This document shows, piece by piece, positions 1-8,635 of a stretch of DNA of 58,671 nucleotides. The notes beneath the pieces are model-generated. The model did no database searches and was not told the origin of the DNA. It was given only the letters and a program-made list of their open reading frames with translations. How positions within the stretch are numbered: the stretch's first letter is position 1; each line of letters begins with the position of its first letter. Source of the DNA: Acidobacteriota bacterium (GTDB lineage Bacteria > Acidobacteriota > UBA6911 > RPQK01 > DATIPO01); assembly GCA_035471785.1 (NCBI GenBank), contig DATIPQ010000013.1, positions 1 to 58,671 of the forward strand, given 5' to 3'. The position numbers and the translations under genes were made by a program.

Positions 1-125
1 GCTCAAAACTTCTGAGGCACTGCATTAGGGCCACTTGGTGGCCAACAAGTTCACACACGAATCAAGTTTCAGCGACCGCGCTGAAGGCCTAATCGCTCTC
101 GGCGGTATGAGGCTGCTCGCTATCA
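1..125. repeat. Interspersed repeat, rearranged fragment (copy A)
   Basis: Positions 1-28 match the tail of the repeat in direct orientation (compare 14273-14300 and 56433-56448). Positions 29-120 are the reverse complement of its first ~90 bases (compare 14012-14100 and 42018-42123). The middle of the element is missing, so a tail and an inverted head have been joined. The palindrome at 29-43 (arms GGCCAC/GTGGCC) sits at the junction and is shared with the other copies. No protein is convincingly encoded here. Confidence 0.75.
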
Positions 126-227
126 ATTGAGATGGCATCCACAGCGCAAACTTCCACAGGCAGTATATCGTAAGCCGCCCCAGCCAACCCTCAGCCCTAA
201 TCTTCACGACATCTCCACGACGATGTT

Positions 228-260
228 TTGCGACATCTTTGCGACATTGTTTGCGACATT
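228..260. repeat. Short tandem TTGCGACAT repeat
   Basis: Three near-identical units containing TTGCGACAT start about 11-12 bases apart at 228-260, with a fourth degenerate CGACAT at 207-212. Read on the minus strand the units encode NVA-type triplets, but the surrounding frame has no recognisable protein. It may be a repeat tract or the remnant of a repetitive linker. No function can be assigned. Confidence 0.5.
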
Positions 261-299
261 CCAGCCGCCGGGCTGATCTTGGCCACGTGGAAGACGCAA

Positions 300-451
300 G
301 TCTGGTGGGAGGCCATCCGTGTGGCGATCCAGGGAATGCTGCGAGATGGCTGGCTGGCGGTAGGTGGCTGGCCATTTCACGACAGACTCAACCCAGGAGA
401 CTCCCCGTGACACCGGTGGGGATCGCCGCAGGGATGCGCCTCCCACCAGAC
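300..451. repeat. Long imperfect inverted repeat in the gene-free stretch 126-558
   Basis: The left arm (300-330, starting GTCTGGTGGGAGGC) is nearly identical to the reverse complement of the right arm (420-451, ending GCCTCCCACCAGAC). About 90 bases lie between them. The pair could form a large hairpin downstream of the glycosyltransferase operon, which ends at 559. It has no T-tract, so it is not a standard intrinsic terminator; a MITE-like remnant or an mRNA-end structure are alternatives. Nothing else recognisable is seen in 126-558. Confidence 0.55.
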
Positions 452-558
452 CCGCGCCTCTCGCCGGGCTTGACTGTCTCACCACTCGGGGGACTGAAGC
501 ACTGTCGGGAAGCCTACATTGAGGGGATCGCTGCAAGGCGCCAGTCATGGTCTGATGG

Positions 559-1698
559 CTAGAGGTCCAGCAGGCGGGGGAGGACTTTGTCGGAGTTGAA
601 GTGGGACTCGGCCAGGGCTCGGGCGGCTTGGGCGTGGCGGGGGTAGAAGCGGTTGACTTGATCTAGGGCTTGCAGGAGTTCTTCCATGGTCGAGAAGGCG
701 AGAAGGCCGTCGCCCAGCGGGAGGTGGCCGGTCAGGCCCGTGTCCTGGGTGATGACGGGTCGGCCGCTGGCCAGGTAGCAGATGCTGCGGTCGGAGAACC
801 AGCCGCTGTTGGCTTGCACGTAGCCTGATTTGGCGATGCCCAGCTCGCCGCGGCTGGCGCGGATGAAGTCCCGGTAGTCGTCGGGAGTGGCGGTGACCTC
901 GTCGGGGTCGAGCAGCTTCCATCCGTGCTCGATGAGCGAGCGCAGGTCCCTGGATTCGGCCGGGTGGATGGAGAGAGCGGCGGCGAAAGCATCCAGGCTG
1001 CGCCCGGGCAAGTCGATGAATTCCCTCCAGGAGTGAGCCTTCTGTCCGAAGTGGACGCCCTGCCATTCGATCGATCCATAGCTGCGCCAGTTGGCGATGG
1101 TGGTCCAAGCCTGCAAGGTCACGTCCTCCAGGGGCGCCTGTGGCCAATGCTCCAGGACCATGGGCTGCAAAGTCGTGATCCATTCCTTATCGCAGGTGGG
1201 AATGGGGCAGTCACGGCGTCCTAAATTGAGGCCTACGGTGACGAAACGGTTGTGCAGATCGAAGCCCATGTCGGCTTCGCCCGAAGCCTGCCAGAGCTGG
1301 GTGAAGACAGGATCAAGATCCACGTAGACGCGCAGGGGGACGGGCTGCACCAGTTCGGGCAGGCGCAGCAGTCCCGAAATGTTGAGCAGCAGGTCGGCAT
1401 CGCGAGCCCGCACCTTGAGCTGGGTGTAGGGGATGCCGATGCTGCGCAGCGTCTCCACTTCCAGCAGCGAAGAGTCTTGCAGGAAGCCGAACTGCCCCAG
1501 GATGCTGTGAAATTCGTGGGCGTTGACGGTGTCTTCCAACCGCGCCCGGGGAGGACGGCGGCTGTTCTGGACGAAGGGCTCGATGAAGGTGACGTGGTGT
1601 CCCAGGCGGCGCAAGCCCAGCAGGTATTGCAGCACGGCCCAGGCCGCCCCTCCCTGGCGGGGGACGGAGACGATCATTCCGGTGACGATGATGTTCAT
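559..1698 (-). CDS. GT-B-like glycosyltransferase, tandem paralogue 1
   Basis: The 379-residue product belongs to a glycosyltransferase-like family with a GT-B look. It has an N-terminal segment with GGAAW and LQYLLGLRRLGH near residues 16-33, and a C-terminal segment GWFSDRSICYLASGRP starting near residue 299, followed by QDTG. The latter resembles the sugar-nucleotide end of GT-B enzymes, and the family is common in exopolysaccharide loci. It is the last gene of an eight-gene minus-strand run and starts 25 bases after its paralogue at 1724-2818. The start ATG (1698) keeps the same N-terminus as the two paralogues. No signal peptide or membrane span is seen, so it is probably cytoplasmic. 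Acceptor and donor are unknown. Confidence 0.8.
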   Translation of the reverse strand: MNIIVTGMIVSVPRQGGAAWAVLQYLLGLRRLGHHVTFIEPFVQNSRRPPRARLEDTVNAHEFHSILGQFGFLQDSSLLEVETLRSIGIPYTQLKVRARDADLLLNISGLLRLPELVQPVPLRVYVDLDPVFTQLWQASGEADMGFDLHNRFVTVGLNLGRRDCPIPTCDKEWITTLQPMVLEHWPQAPLEDVTLQAWTTIANWRSYGSIEWQGVHFGQKAHSWREFIDLPGRSLDAFAAALSIHPAESRDLRSLIEHGWKLLDPDEVTATPDDYRDFIRASRGELGIAKSGYVQANSGWFSDRSICYLASGRPVITQDTGLTGHLPLGDGLLAFSTMEELLQALDQVNRFYPRHAQAARALAESHFNSDKVLPRLLDL

Positions 1699-1723
1699 GA
1701 CTCGTTACCCACCCCATCAGCCC

Positions 1724-2818
1724 TCAAGGATCGATCCGCTCCAGAAAGGCTGTAAGGATCTTATCGGAATCGAAGTGGGATTCGGCCAGACGGCGCGCGT
1801 GGAGGCTGTGATGGGAATAGTCGTCCACGATGCGGCGCACGCCGTCTGACGCCTCTTCCAGCGTGCGGAAGGTCAGAAGTCCGTCACCTGAGGGAATATT
1901 GTGAACGATTCCGGTGTCCTGGACAAGCGCCGGACGTCCCGACGACAGGTAGCGGACGGTGCGGTCGGAAAACCATCCGCTGTCGGTGTGGGCGTAGACT
2001 CCCTGAGCCACCGAGAACTCGGCGCCCGAGTTTTGCAGGTAGCGGCGGAAGAGTTGAGGCGTGTTGAGGCGGCGGGCATCGCTGAGCCGCCATCCCCGCC
2101 GCAAGAGAGCCGTCCGGTCGGCCTCGTCGCCTGGATGGATGTCCAGCGCCAGTTCGAATTGGGCGTCCTCAACCATCCGGGGCAGCTTGCGGAAGCGGCG
2201 GAATTCGTGGACCTTTTGGCCGTAGGTGACGCTGTCGTGCTGCAGGCTGCCGGAAGGGCTGCGCCAGGAAGCCACCGTTGTAAAAAGCGACGGCTGCGGC
2301 GAAGGCGACGGGGGCCATAGATCGAGCAGCGAGGGTTGGCGGATGGGAATCCAGCGCAAGCCGCCGGTGGGAATGGGGCAGAAGGACTTCCCGATGTTCT
2401 CGCCGACGGTGAAGTGCAGGTCATGGTTGGGGAGTCCCAGGTCGTGTCCTTGCTGGTGCCAGATCTGAGTGTAGCCGGGATCGAGATCGAGGTAGACCTT
2501 GCGGTCGATCAAGCCCAGCAGCTCCGGTTGGCGCAGATGTCCGGTGATGTTGAGCAAGAAGGAGCACTGGGAGGCCCACTGGCGGGCCTGCTCCCAGCGG
2601 ATGTCCTGCGTTGGGTGGCCTTTCAGCAGGATGCCCTCGAGGCCGAAGTCCTCCAGGGTTCGGTTGAAGAAGTCCGCCGAACTGACTTCTTGAGCGACCT
2701 CCAGGAAGCGGACCTCGAGACCCATCCTCCGCAAACCCAGCATCCAGCTCAATCGCGTCCAGGCCGCGCCGCCGTTGTGAGGTTTCGCGGCCAGGGCTCC
2801 GGCAACCAGGGCTAGCAT
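1724..2818 (-). CDS. GT-B-like glycosyltransferase, tandem paralogue 2
   Basis: The 364-residue product is a clear paralogue of its two neighbours. It shares the N-terminal GGAAWTRLSWMLGLRRMG stretch and the C-terminal GWFSDRTVRYLSSGRP (from residue 281) with QDTG and a SHFDSDKIL tail. Its ATG at 2818 lies inside the end of the upstream gene, overlapping by 7 bases, so translation is probably coupled. The family is annotated only generally as glycosyltransferase; the specific linkage made is unknown. Divergence between the three copies is substantial, which suggests different sugars or acceptors rather than a recent duplication. Confidence 0.8.
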   Translation of the reverse strand: MLALVAGALAAKPHNGGAAWTRLSWMLGLRRMGLEVRFLEVAQEVSSADFFNRTLEDFGLEGILLKGHPTQDIRWEQARQWASQCSFLLNITGHLRQPELLGLIDRKVYLDLDPGYTQIWHQQGHDLGLPNHDLHFTVGENIGKSFCPIPTGGLRWIPIRQPSLLDLWPPSPSPQPSLFTTVASWRSPSGSLQHDSVTYGQKVHEFRRFRKLPRMVEDAQFELALDIHPGDEADRTALLRRGWRLSDARRLNTPQLFRRYLQNSGAEFSVAQGVYAHTDSGWFSDRTVRYLSSGRPALVQDTGIVHNIPSGDGLLTFRTLEEASDGVRRIVDDYSHHSLHARRLAESHFDSDKILTAFLERIDP

Positions 2819-3975
2819 GGTTCCACTCCAGCTTGCTCGAGAAGGCGGCGCAGCACTCGCCGGGCGTCAAGGTGCCTCTCGGCCAGGCGGCGGGCGGCGC
2901 GGGCGTGGGCCGGGTAGTCGTCGAGGAGGCGGCGAATCTGGCGGGTGGCCTCTTGGGGAGTCGAGAAGATGAGGAGTCCCTCTCCCGCCGGCAGCCGATC
3001 GCCGAGTCCGGTGTCTTGGGCCAGGACCGGACGTCCCGATGCCAGGTAGCAGGCGCTGCGGTCGGAGAACCACCCACAGCGGGTGTCGACGTAGATGTTC
3101 TTGGCCACCAGGAACTCGCCCAGCGAAGAGCCGATGTAGTCACGATAGGAGTCCAAATCGCCGGCAGCCTCCCGCGACGGCAGCACTTCCCATCCACGGG
3201 ATATCAGGCTCTCGCGGTCGGTCTCGTCGGCCGGACTGAGATCGATGGCGAGCTGAAAGCGGACATCGTCGATTCCTGAGGGCAGGTCCCAGAAGCGGCG
3301 GAACTCGTGCACCCGCAGTCCGTAGGTCCGGCCCCGGTACTCCAGCGGACCATAGGCCCCTCGCCAGGAAATCACCGAGGTCAGCCCGGAGGAAGGCCGG
3401 GAGACGGGCGGCCAGGACGGCAGGTGGACGGGCGGCAGAAAGTGTATCCAGGACTTGCCGCAGGCGGGTATGGGGCAGTCGTCGCGGCCGATGCGTCCGC
3501 CCACGGTGGCGTAGGCGTGGTGGCCGTCGAGGAAGTCGGTCAGGCCCAAGTCCTGCCACATTTGGGTAAACCCCGGGTCGATGTCGAGGAAAATGCGGCG
3601 GCGGGCGGCCTGCATCAGTTCCCCATCGCGCAGATAGCCCTGCACGTTGATCAAGGCCACCGACTCTTCGACCAGCGCCGCGCAATCCGCCCGCGCCCCC
3701 GCTTCTCTCAAAGAGCGCGACAAAGCGGCAACGCCACCTTGGGCGTCCAGCAGCACGCCCTCCAGCGGCGGGTCGGGGAAAGACAGCACCCGCTGGAACC
3801 AAAGCCTCTGTTCCTCCTGCAAGGGGTCATGGACCTGGTCGATGAAAAGCGGACGGAAGCCCAGGTCGCGCAGGCCCAGCAGGTACTGCAAGAAGACCCA
3901 AGCGTGCCCGGCCTTGCCCGGCTTTTGGGCCACGGCTCCGGCCACGACGATGCGGGGAGGCGAGGAGGCGCTCAT
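2812..3975 (-). CDS. GT-B-like glycosyltransferase, tandem paralogue 3
   Basis: The 387-residue product is the third member of the tandem family, with AGHAWVFLQYLLGLRDLG near the N-terminus and GWFSDRSACYLASGRP from residue 301 followed by QDTG. Its ATG (3973-3975) overlaps the stop of the upstream GT4-like gene in an ATGA motif, so the genes are translationally coupled. It is probably a cytoplasmic or membrane-peripheral enzyme acting on a surface glycan together with the ABC exporter upstream. Substrate cannot be read from the sequence. Confidence 0.8.
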   Translation of the reverse strand: MSASSPPRIVVAGAVAQKPGKAGHAWVFLQYLLGLRDLGFRPLFIDQVHDPLQEEQRLWFQRVLSFPDPPLEGVLLDAQGGVAALSRSLREAGARADCAALVEESVALINVQGYLRDGELMQAARRRIFLDIDPGFTQMWQDLGLTDFLDGHHAYATVGGRIGRDDCPIPACGKSWIHFLPPVHLPSWPPVSRPSSGLTSVISWRGAYGPLEYRGRTYGLRVHEFRRFWDLPSGIDDVRFQLAIDLSPADETDRESLISRGWEVLPSREAAGDLDSYRDYIGSSLGEFLVAKNIYVDTRCGWFSDRSACYLASGRPVLAQDTGLGDRLPAGEGLLIFSTPQEATRQIRRLLDDYPAHARAARRLAERHLDARRVLRRLLEQAGVEPC

Positions 3976-5555
3976 GCAGCCTCTCCCGGGCCGGTCAGTT
4001 CATAGATGCGGCAGGTGTCGGGCGAATAGTGAAGGAGGCGGGCATGGCTCTCCAGCCAGTCGGCGAATCCGCCGTAGTGCTCCAGCCACCAGAAGGCGGT
4101 GGAAGGAATGAGCAGGTGGGTCAGGCCGTCCTGCCGCTGCTTTTGCAGAAGCTCGATGGCCGAAGCGCTGTCGGCGGGATGGTGCCAGAGGGGCCGTCCT
4201 GAGGAGTCGCAAGGGAAATGTACGACGTGCTCCAGCCCCAATCCCAGCATGTCGTCGTCTCCCCGGCTGATCACCGCCAGGCGGGCTTCCCCGTTCAACT
4301 CCTGGGAAGCGGTCAGGCGAAGGCGCAGCAGCAGGTGCTGGTACTGGCTCTTCATCCAATGGTCGCGGCGGCTCCGAGCCTGGCGGGCCCGCCGGGCGGA
4401 CTGAGGCGGACGGGAAAGCACCTCCCTGACGGCGGCGGTCAGACGCTCACGGGCGCGCTCAGGGCTATGCCGCTCCTGCAAAGCCTCCCGCCCGGACTCG
4501 CTGAGCCGCCGCCACAGGTCGTCCTCCTGCAGGAGGCGTTTGACGGCTTGAGCGAAAGCGGGGGCGTCCCCGGCGATGAGCACCTCGCGCTCATGCTCCA
4601 GTCCGAGTCCTTCGGCGGCCACGGGAGTACAGACGCAGGGCGTGCCGCAGAGCAAGGACTCGATGACCTTGCGCTTGGTCCCGGCCCCGAAGCGCAAGGG
4701 GGCCAGGGAGAGGCGGGAGGAGGCCAGCAGAGGCTTGACGTCGTCGACCCAACCCAGGGGAAGTACGAGGTTCGGATTTCGAAGTTTGAACGGGGGAGGA
4801 ATAGGCCCGCCACGGGACCTGGCGCGGGGGAGCTCGGTGCCGTGGCCCAGGATGCGTAGAGGGTGGTCAGCCAAAAGGGACTCGCCCAATAGCGGGACGA
4901 TCTCTTCCAGCAGCCAGGAGACGGCGTCGCAGTTGGGCTGGTGGCGATGGTTGCCCAGGAAAATCAGTCCCCGGCGCTGCGACAAAGGGGGCGCGTCGGC
5001 GTAGGGCTCCTCGTAGTCGGGTACGGTGTGAATCCCCTGACGCCGGCCCAGCAAATCGCCGATCAGGGAGGCCTCCTTTTCCGATACCGCCAAGACCCCG
5101 TCGCAACAGGCATAGGTGTTGAGTTCGCTGATGAAGTTGATTCCGTCCTCCGGGTGCAGGAGTCCCTCTCCCAAGAGGGCTTCTCGCGAGCGGCGCAGCA
5201 AGTGCAAGTCGACGCTGTCGGCCATCACCCGGCAGCGGGGGAAGCGGGCACGGACCAGCGGCAACAGCGTCTCGGTCAGCTTCCAGAAGGCCGTCAGCAC
5301 CAAATCGGGCGGCGAGGCCAGAGCCTCTCGGGCGGCCTCAGGACCGGTGAAGCACTCGATCTCCTGCTCTTGCAGACGCTGCAAGTAGGGAGAAGCCTCG
5401 CGCTGGTCGTGGGCCCAGAAACGCACCCGCGCGCCGGCCTCCCGCAGCAGCAGAATCAAATGATAAAGACGGCGGTCTCCGCTCTGGCGGTCGAAGGCCG
5501 GCGCCTCAGGGCTCGCGATCAGGCATTGCAGGTCAAGGCGAGAGGCCGGGTTCAT
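3972..5555 (-). CDS. GT4-like glycosyltransferase with extra C-terminal domain
   Basis: The product is 527 residues from ATG 5555, whose codon overlaps the upstream stop in ATGA. An upstream in-frame extension to 6089 lies inside the neighbouring gene and is rejected. The GT-B fold is shown by GLIFLGNHRHQPN, GWVDDVKPLLASSRLSLAPL and FGAGTKRKVIESLLCGTPCV, typical of GT4-family nucleotide-sugar transferases. The last ~110 residues form a separate domain (GLTHLLIPSTAFWWLEHYGG, then WL and a cysteine near the end) that is also at the C-terminus of the adjacent GT2 gene. A short in-frame insert at 4767-4812 derives from a TTCGAA-type repeat and adds a proline- and arginine-rich loop before the GWVDD motif. 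Confidence 0.82.
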   Translation of the reverse strand: MNPASRLDLQCLIASPEAPAFDRQSGDRRLYHLILLLREAGARVRFWAHDQREASPYLQRLQEQEIECFTGPEAAREALASPPDLVLTAFWKLTETLLPLVRARFPRCRVMADSVDLHLLRRSREALLGEGLLHPEDGINFISELNTYACCDGVLAVSEKEASLIGDLLGRRQGIHTVPDYEEPYADAPPLSQRRGLIFLGNHRHQPNCDAVSWLLEEIVPLLGESLLADHPLRILGHGTELPRARSRGGPIPPPFKLRNPNLVLPLGWVDDVKPLLASSRLSLAPLRFGAGTKRKVIESLLCGTPCVCTPVAAEGLGLEHEREVLIAGDAPAFAQAVKRLLQEDDLWRRLSESGREALQERHSPERARERLTAAVREVLSRPPQSARRARQARSRRDHWMKSQYQHLLLRLRLTASQELNGEARLAVISRGDDDMLGLGLEHVVHFPCDSSGRPLWHHPADSASAIELLQKQRQDGLTHLLIPSTAFWWLEHYGGFADWLESHARLLHYSPDTCRIYELTGPGEAA

Positions 5556-6868
5556 GAGCCGCCCCCTCCGGCGGACGCATGCAGGTGAAAGAGCTTCAGG
5601 CACTGGGGACGGTCGAGCACAAGCTGCGCCTCGGCGGTCAGGTAGTCGGCCAGACCGCGGTAGTGATCGAGCCACCACAGCGTGGTCTGCGGCAGCAGCA
5701 AATAGGTGAAGCCCTCCTCGCGTCCCCTCCGCACCTGCTCGATGATGGCGGCGGAATCCTCCGGATGGTGCCCGGCGTATTCGCCCCCGGGTCCGCCGAG
5801 AATATGACGGCAGCGCCGATTGAGCATTTGCAGCAGCCGCTCGTCGCCCTTGGCGGCCACCAACAGGGCGGCCTCGGAGCTGAGACAGCCCTCGGCCTCG
5901 CCCACGATCTGACGGCGCAGGCGCTGATAGGCCAGGTCTTGGCGCCGGCCATGAGGCCGCCAGGGACGGCCCCACTTGCGCTCGTAGCGGCGGCGGTTGA
6001 TCTCCATCAGGCGCTGGTATTCGCCGGCATCTCCGGTGGAGGAGAAAGTGGCCTGCCCGAAATGGTGTACGAAGGAGTCCTCCACGCACACCGTGCGCAG
6101 TCCCATCTGCCGCGCCCGGCGCGAATAATCGTCGTCCTCGAACATGCCGATCTGAAATCGTTCGTCCAAGGGCCCGAGGCAGCGATAGGTCTTCCGGCTC
6201 ATGGCCAGGCAGAACATCGAGAGCATGGGCAGGTCGAGAAGAGGAGATTGCTTATTTTTTCCTGTGTATTGATGTGTTAAGCGTTGGGTGAAGAGAGCCA
6301 GCTCCCCCCAGGTGCGGTACTCGACGGGAATCTCGGACTCGTTGCCTGACTTGTTGGTGCAGGGTCCCGCCAGCCCCACCGAAGGGTCCTCCAGAGCCCG
6401 CCGCAATCCCCGCAACCACCCAGGAGGCAGCAGGGTGTCGTTGTTGAGGATGACCAGAATGTCGCCTTCAGCTTGGGCGAGTCCCCGGTTGACGGCGGGA
6501 GCGAAGCCGTGGTTGCGGTCATTGAGGATGGCCCGGCAGCAGGGATTGAGTTCGACAAGCTTCTCGAGCATCTCTTGGGTCCCGTCGCTGGAGGCGTTGT
6601 CGACCACGATGACCTGGCAGCTTTCCTCCTGCAAGGACACGGCCAGGGAATGAAGGCAGAGCTGGGTGACGGCCAACTGATTGTGGACGGGAATCACGAT
6701 GGAGAGCTGGGGCGCGTCCGAGGCGTTGGAGAACCTGGCCGGGGGGGCGTTGAGGGCGGCCTGCAGGGTACTTTCGGGGAGCGTGTGAGGCCAGCGGCTG
6801 CTCAGGTGGATGGGCAGATCGTCCCCCAGCAGAGACGTTCCCTCCGTCGCTGGTCGGCAAGGCCTCAT
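5552..6868 (-). CDS. Family 2 glycosyltransferase with extra C-terminal domain
   Basis: The 438-residue product has a GT2 (GT-A fold) domain in roughly residues 50-310: LSIVIPVHNQ, IVVDNASSDGT, the metal-binding-like ILNNDTLLPPGW, and FEDDDYSRRARQMG. It would transfer a sugar from a nucleotide donor in the cytoplasm. The C-terminal ~115 residues (GFTYLLLPQTTLWWLDHYRG) match the C-terminal domain of the next gene. Its ATG at 6868 overlaps the stop of the ABC exporter gene, and its stop overlaps the next start; both are ATGA junctions of one operon. Confidence 0.88.
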   Translation of the reverse strand: MRPCRPATEGTSLLGDDLPIHLSSRWPHTLPESTLQAALNAPPARFSNASDAPQLSIVIPVHNQLAVTQLCLHSLAVSLQEESCQVIVVDNASSDGTQEMLEKLVELNPCCRAILNDRNHGFAPAVNRGLAQAEGDILVILNNDTLLPPGWLRGLRRALEDPSVGLAGPCTNKSGNESEIPVEYRTWGELALFTQRLTHQYTGKNKQSPLLDLPMLSMFCLAMSRKTYRCLGPLDERFQIGMFEDDDYSRRARQMGLRTVCVEDSFVHHFGQATFSSTGDAGEYQRLMEINRRRYERKWGRPWRPHGRRQDLAYQRLRRQIVGEAEGCLSSEAALLVAAKGDERLLQMLNRRCRHILGGPGGEYAGHHPEDSAAIIEQVRRGREEGFTYLLLPQTTLWWLDHYRGLADYLTAEAQLVLDRPQCLKLFHLHASAGGGGS

Positions 6869-8634
6869 CCCGCCTCCACCATGCGTTGGTAGAGGCCGCC
6901 GCCCGTCATCAGTTCGTCGTGGGCTCCGCTTTCACAGATCCGTCCGTCTTGCAGCACCATGATGCGGTCGGCGCGGCGGACGGTGGAGAGGCGGTGGGCG
7001 ATCATGAAGGTGGTGCGTCCGCCGCGCAGGCGTTCCAGGGCCTTCAAGATGACGGCTTCGGTGTCGACGTCCACCGAAGCGGTGGGCTCGTCGAGGATGA
7101 GCACCGGTGCGTCCTTGAGAAAGGCGCGGGCTATGCAGAGACGCTGTTTTTCTCCGCTCGATAGCCTGGAGCCGAGTTCGCCCACGGGAGTGCGATATCC
7201 GTGGGGCAGACGGGAAATGAAGTCGTGAGCATGAGCGGCGCGGGCGGCTTTCTCGACCTCTCCCTGCGAAGCCTCCAGATCAGCGAAGCGGATATTGTCG
7301 GCCACGCTGCCCGCAAAGAGCAGCGGTTCTTGAGTAACGAGACTGATCTGGCTGCGCAGCGAGCGCAAGGTGATCATGCGGATGTCCCGTCCGTCCAGCA
7401 TGATGCGTCCTTGCCGGGGAGCGTAAAAGCGCATCAAGAGGCTGAGCAGGGTGGTCTTGCCGGCGCCGGTGGGTCCCACCACGGCCACCGTTTCCCCCGG
7501 CTGGACGGTGAAGTCGATGTCGCGCAGGGTCTCGCGCCGTCCATCGTAGGAAAAAGACACCTGCTGGTAGCGGACTTCCCCGCGCGCCCGCGAGATCTGA
7601 TAGGCCTGTGGCAGATCGTCGATTTCTGGCTCCAGGTCGAGCACCTCCAGGGCCAGGTTGAGATCGACCAGGCGCTCCTGCAGTGAGCCGAGGGTGCCGC
7701 TGATGACCTGCAAGGGAGTGTAGACCGAGCCGATGTAGGTGAGCACCACCAGCAGCAATCCCACGGTGATTTCGCCCTCCAGCACGTGCAGGGCTCCGAC
7801 ACCCAGCACCAGCGCCGTTCCGGCGGCGGCCAGCAGTCCCACCACGAAGGCGAAGGTGCTTTGGCGCAGCGTCAGCCGCAGGCGGGAATCGAGCGAGCGG
7901 CGGCTGTGTTCGTTGAAGCGTTCCTGGGTGTAATTCTCGCGTCCGAAGGCCAGGATCACCCTCAGCATGGACATGGCTTCGCTGATGATGGAGAGCGAAT
8001 CGGCTTCCATCTGGCGCACCTCGCGCACGCGCGGCTCGATGCGGCTGGCATAGAAGCCGATGGAGTAGTAGATGAAGGGCACCACCACCAGGGAAAGCAG
8101 AGCCAGTTCGGCGTCCAGCAGAAAAGCCACCCAGAACATGCCCACCAGCGTGATGAGGCTCTGGGTCAAGGGCAGGAAGGCCAGCGACACCTGGCCGATG
8201 GCGGCTGACTGAGTGTTGATGCGGTTGAGAGTGTCTCCGATGCGGCGCGAGGAATGGTAGGCCAGCGACAGCTTCTGCGCGTGCTGGAAGAGGTCGCTGC
8301 GGAAGTCGAGCAGCAGGTTGTTGTCGAGGCGCGTCTTGACGTAGGCGTTGAGCAGGTCGATGAGACGCTGAATCACGGTCAGAAGCAGCGAGGCCAGGAC
8401 CACCAGCAGCAGCAGGCCGCGGGGTTCATCGGCCCATGATCCCAGCGGGGCGTCCAGCCACGACGGCAGGGGGGCGCCGGCCAGCACGTTGTCGACGATG
8501 ATCTTGATGGGCCAGGGAGTGAGCAAGCCGAAGAGGGAGGAAAGAGTCACCAATCCCAGCGCTGCGATGGCCCAGGGCAAATGGGGACGCAGGTAAGGAA
8601 CCAGGCGCTGCAGCAATTGACGGGTGGGCGCCAT
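6865..8634 (-). CDS. MsbA-like ABC exporter (membrane domain fused to ATPase)
   Basis: The 589-residue half-transporter has about six membrane segments in residues 1-315 followed by an ATPase domain. Walker A is GPTGAGKT (387-394), the Q-loop is near 435, the signature is LSSGEKQ (491-497), Walker B is VLILDE (511-516) and the H-loop histidine is 547. It resembles MsbA/PglK-type lipid or lipid-linked oligosaccharide flippases and should work as a homodimer in the inner membrane. Its place among glycosyltransferases suggests that it exports or flips the glycan built by them. It starts one base after the stop of the glycosidase/GT2 fusion gene. Confidence 0.93.
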   Translation of the reverse strand: MAPTRQLLQRLVPYLRPHLPWAIAALGLVTLSSLFGLLTPWPIKIIVDNVLAGAPLPSWLDAPLGSWADEPRGLLLLVVLASLLLTVIQRLIDLLNAYVKTRLDNNLLLDFRSDLFQHAQKLSLAYHSSRRIGDTLNRINTQSAAIGQVSLAFLPLTQSLITLVGMFWVAFLLDAELALLSLVVVPFIYYSIGFYASRIEPRVREVRQMEADSLSIISEAMSMLRVILAFGRENYTQERFNEHSRRSLDSRLRLTLRQSTFAFVVGLLAAAGTALVLGVGALHVLEGEITVGLLLVVLTYIGSVYTPLQVISGTLGSLQERLVDLNLALEVLDLEPEIDDLPQAYQISRARGEVRYQQVSFSYDGRRETLRDIDFTVQPGETVAVVGPTGAGKTTLLSLLMRFYAPRQGRIMLDGRDIRMITLRSLRSQISLVTQEPLLFAGSVADNIRFADLEASQGEVEKAARAAHAHDFISRLPHGYRTPVGELGSRLSSGEKQRLCIARAFLKDAPVLILDEPTASVDVDTEAVILKALERLRGGRTTFMIAHRLSTVRRADRIMVLQDGRICESGAHDELMTGGGLYQRMVEAG

Positions 8635-8635
8635 C

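Noticed and set aside
228-260. CRISPR-like array of short repeats
   Set aside because: Units are only ~9 bases with 2-3 base gaps, so there are no spacers. No cas genes are present in the window.
204-548. Minus-strand frame ending in NVANNVAKMSQN
   Set aside because: The repeated NVA stretch recalls linkers of some regulatory proteins, but the rest is made of inverted-repeat sequence and has no domain.
5556-6089. N-terminal extension of the GT4-like gene
   Set aside because: It overlaps the GT2 gene almost completely and is Arg/Pro-rich. The ATG at 5555 sits in an ATGA overlap typical of this operon.
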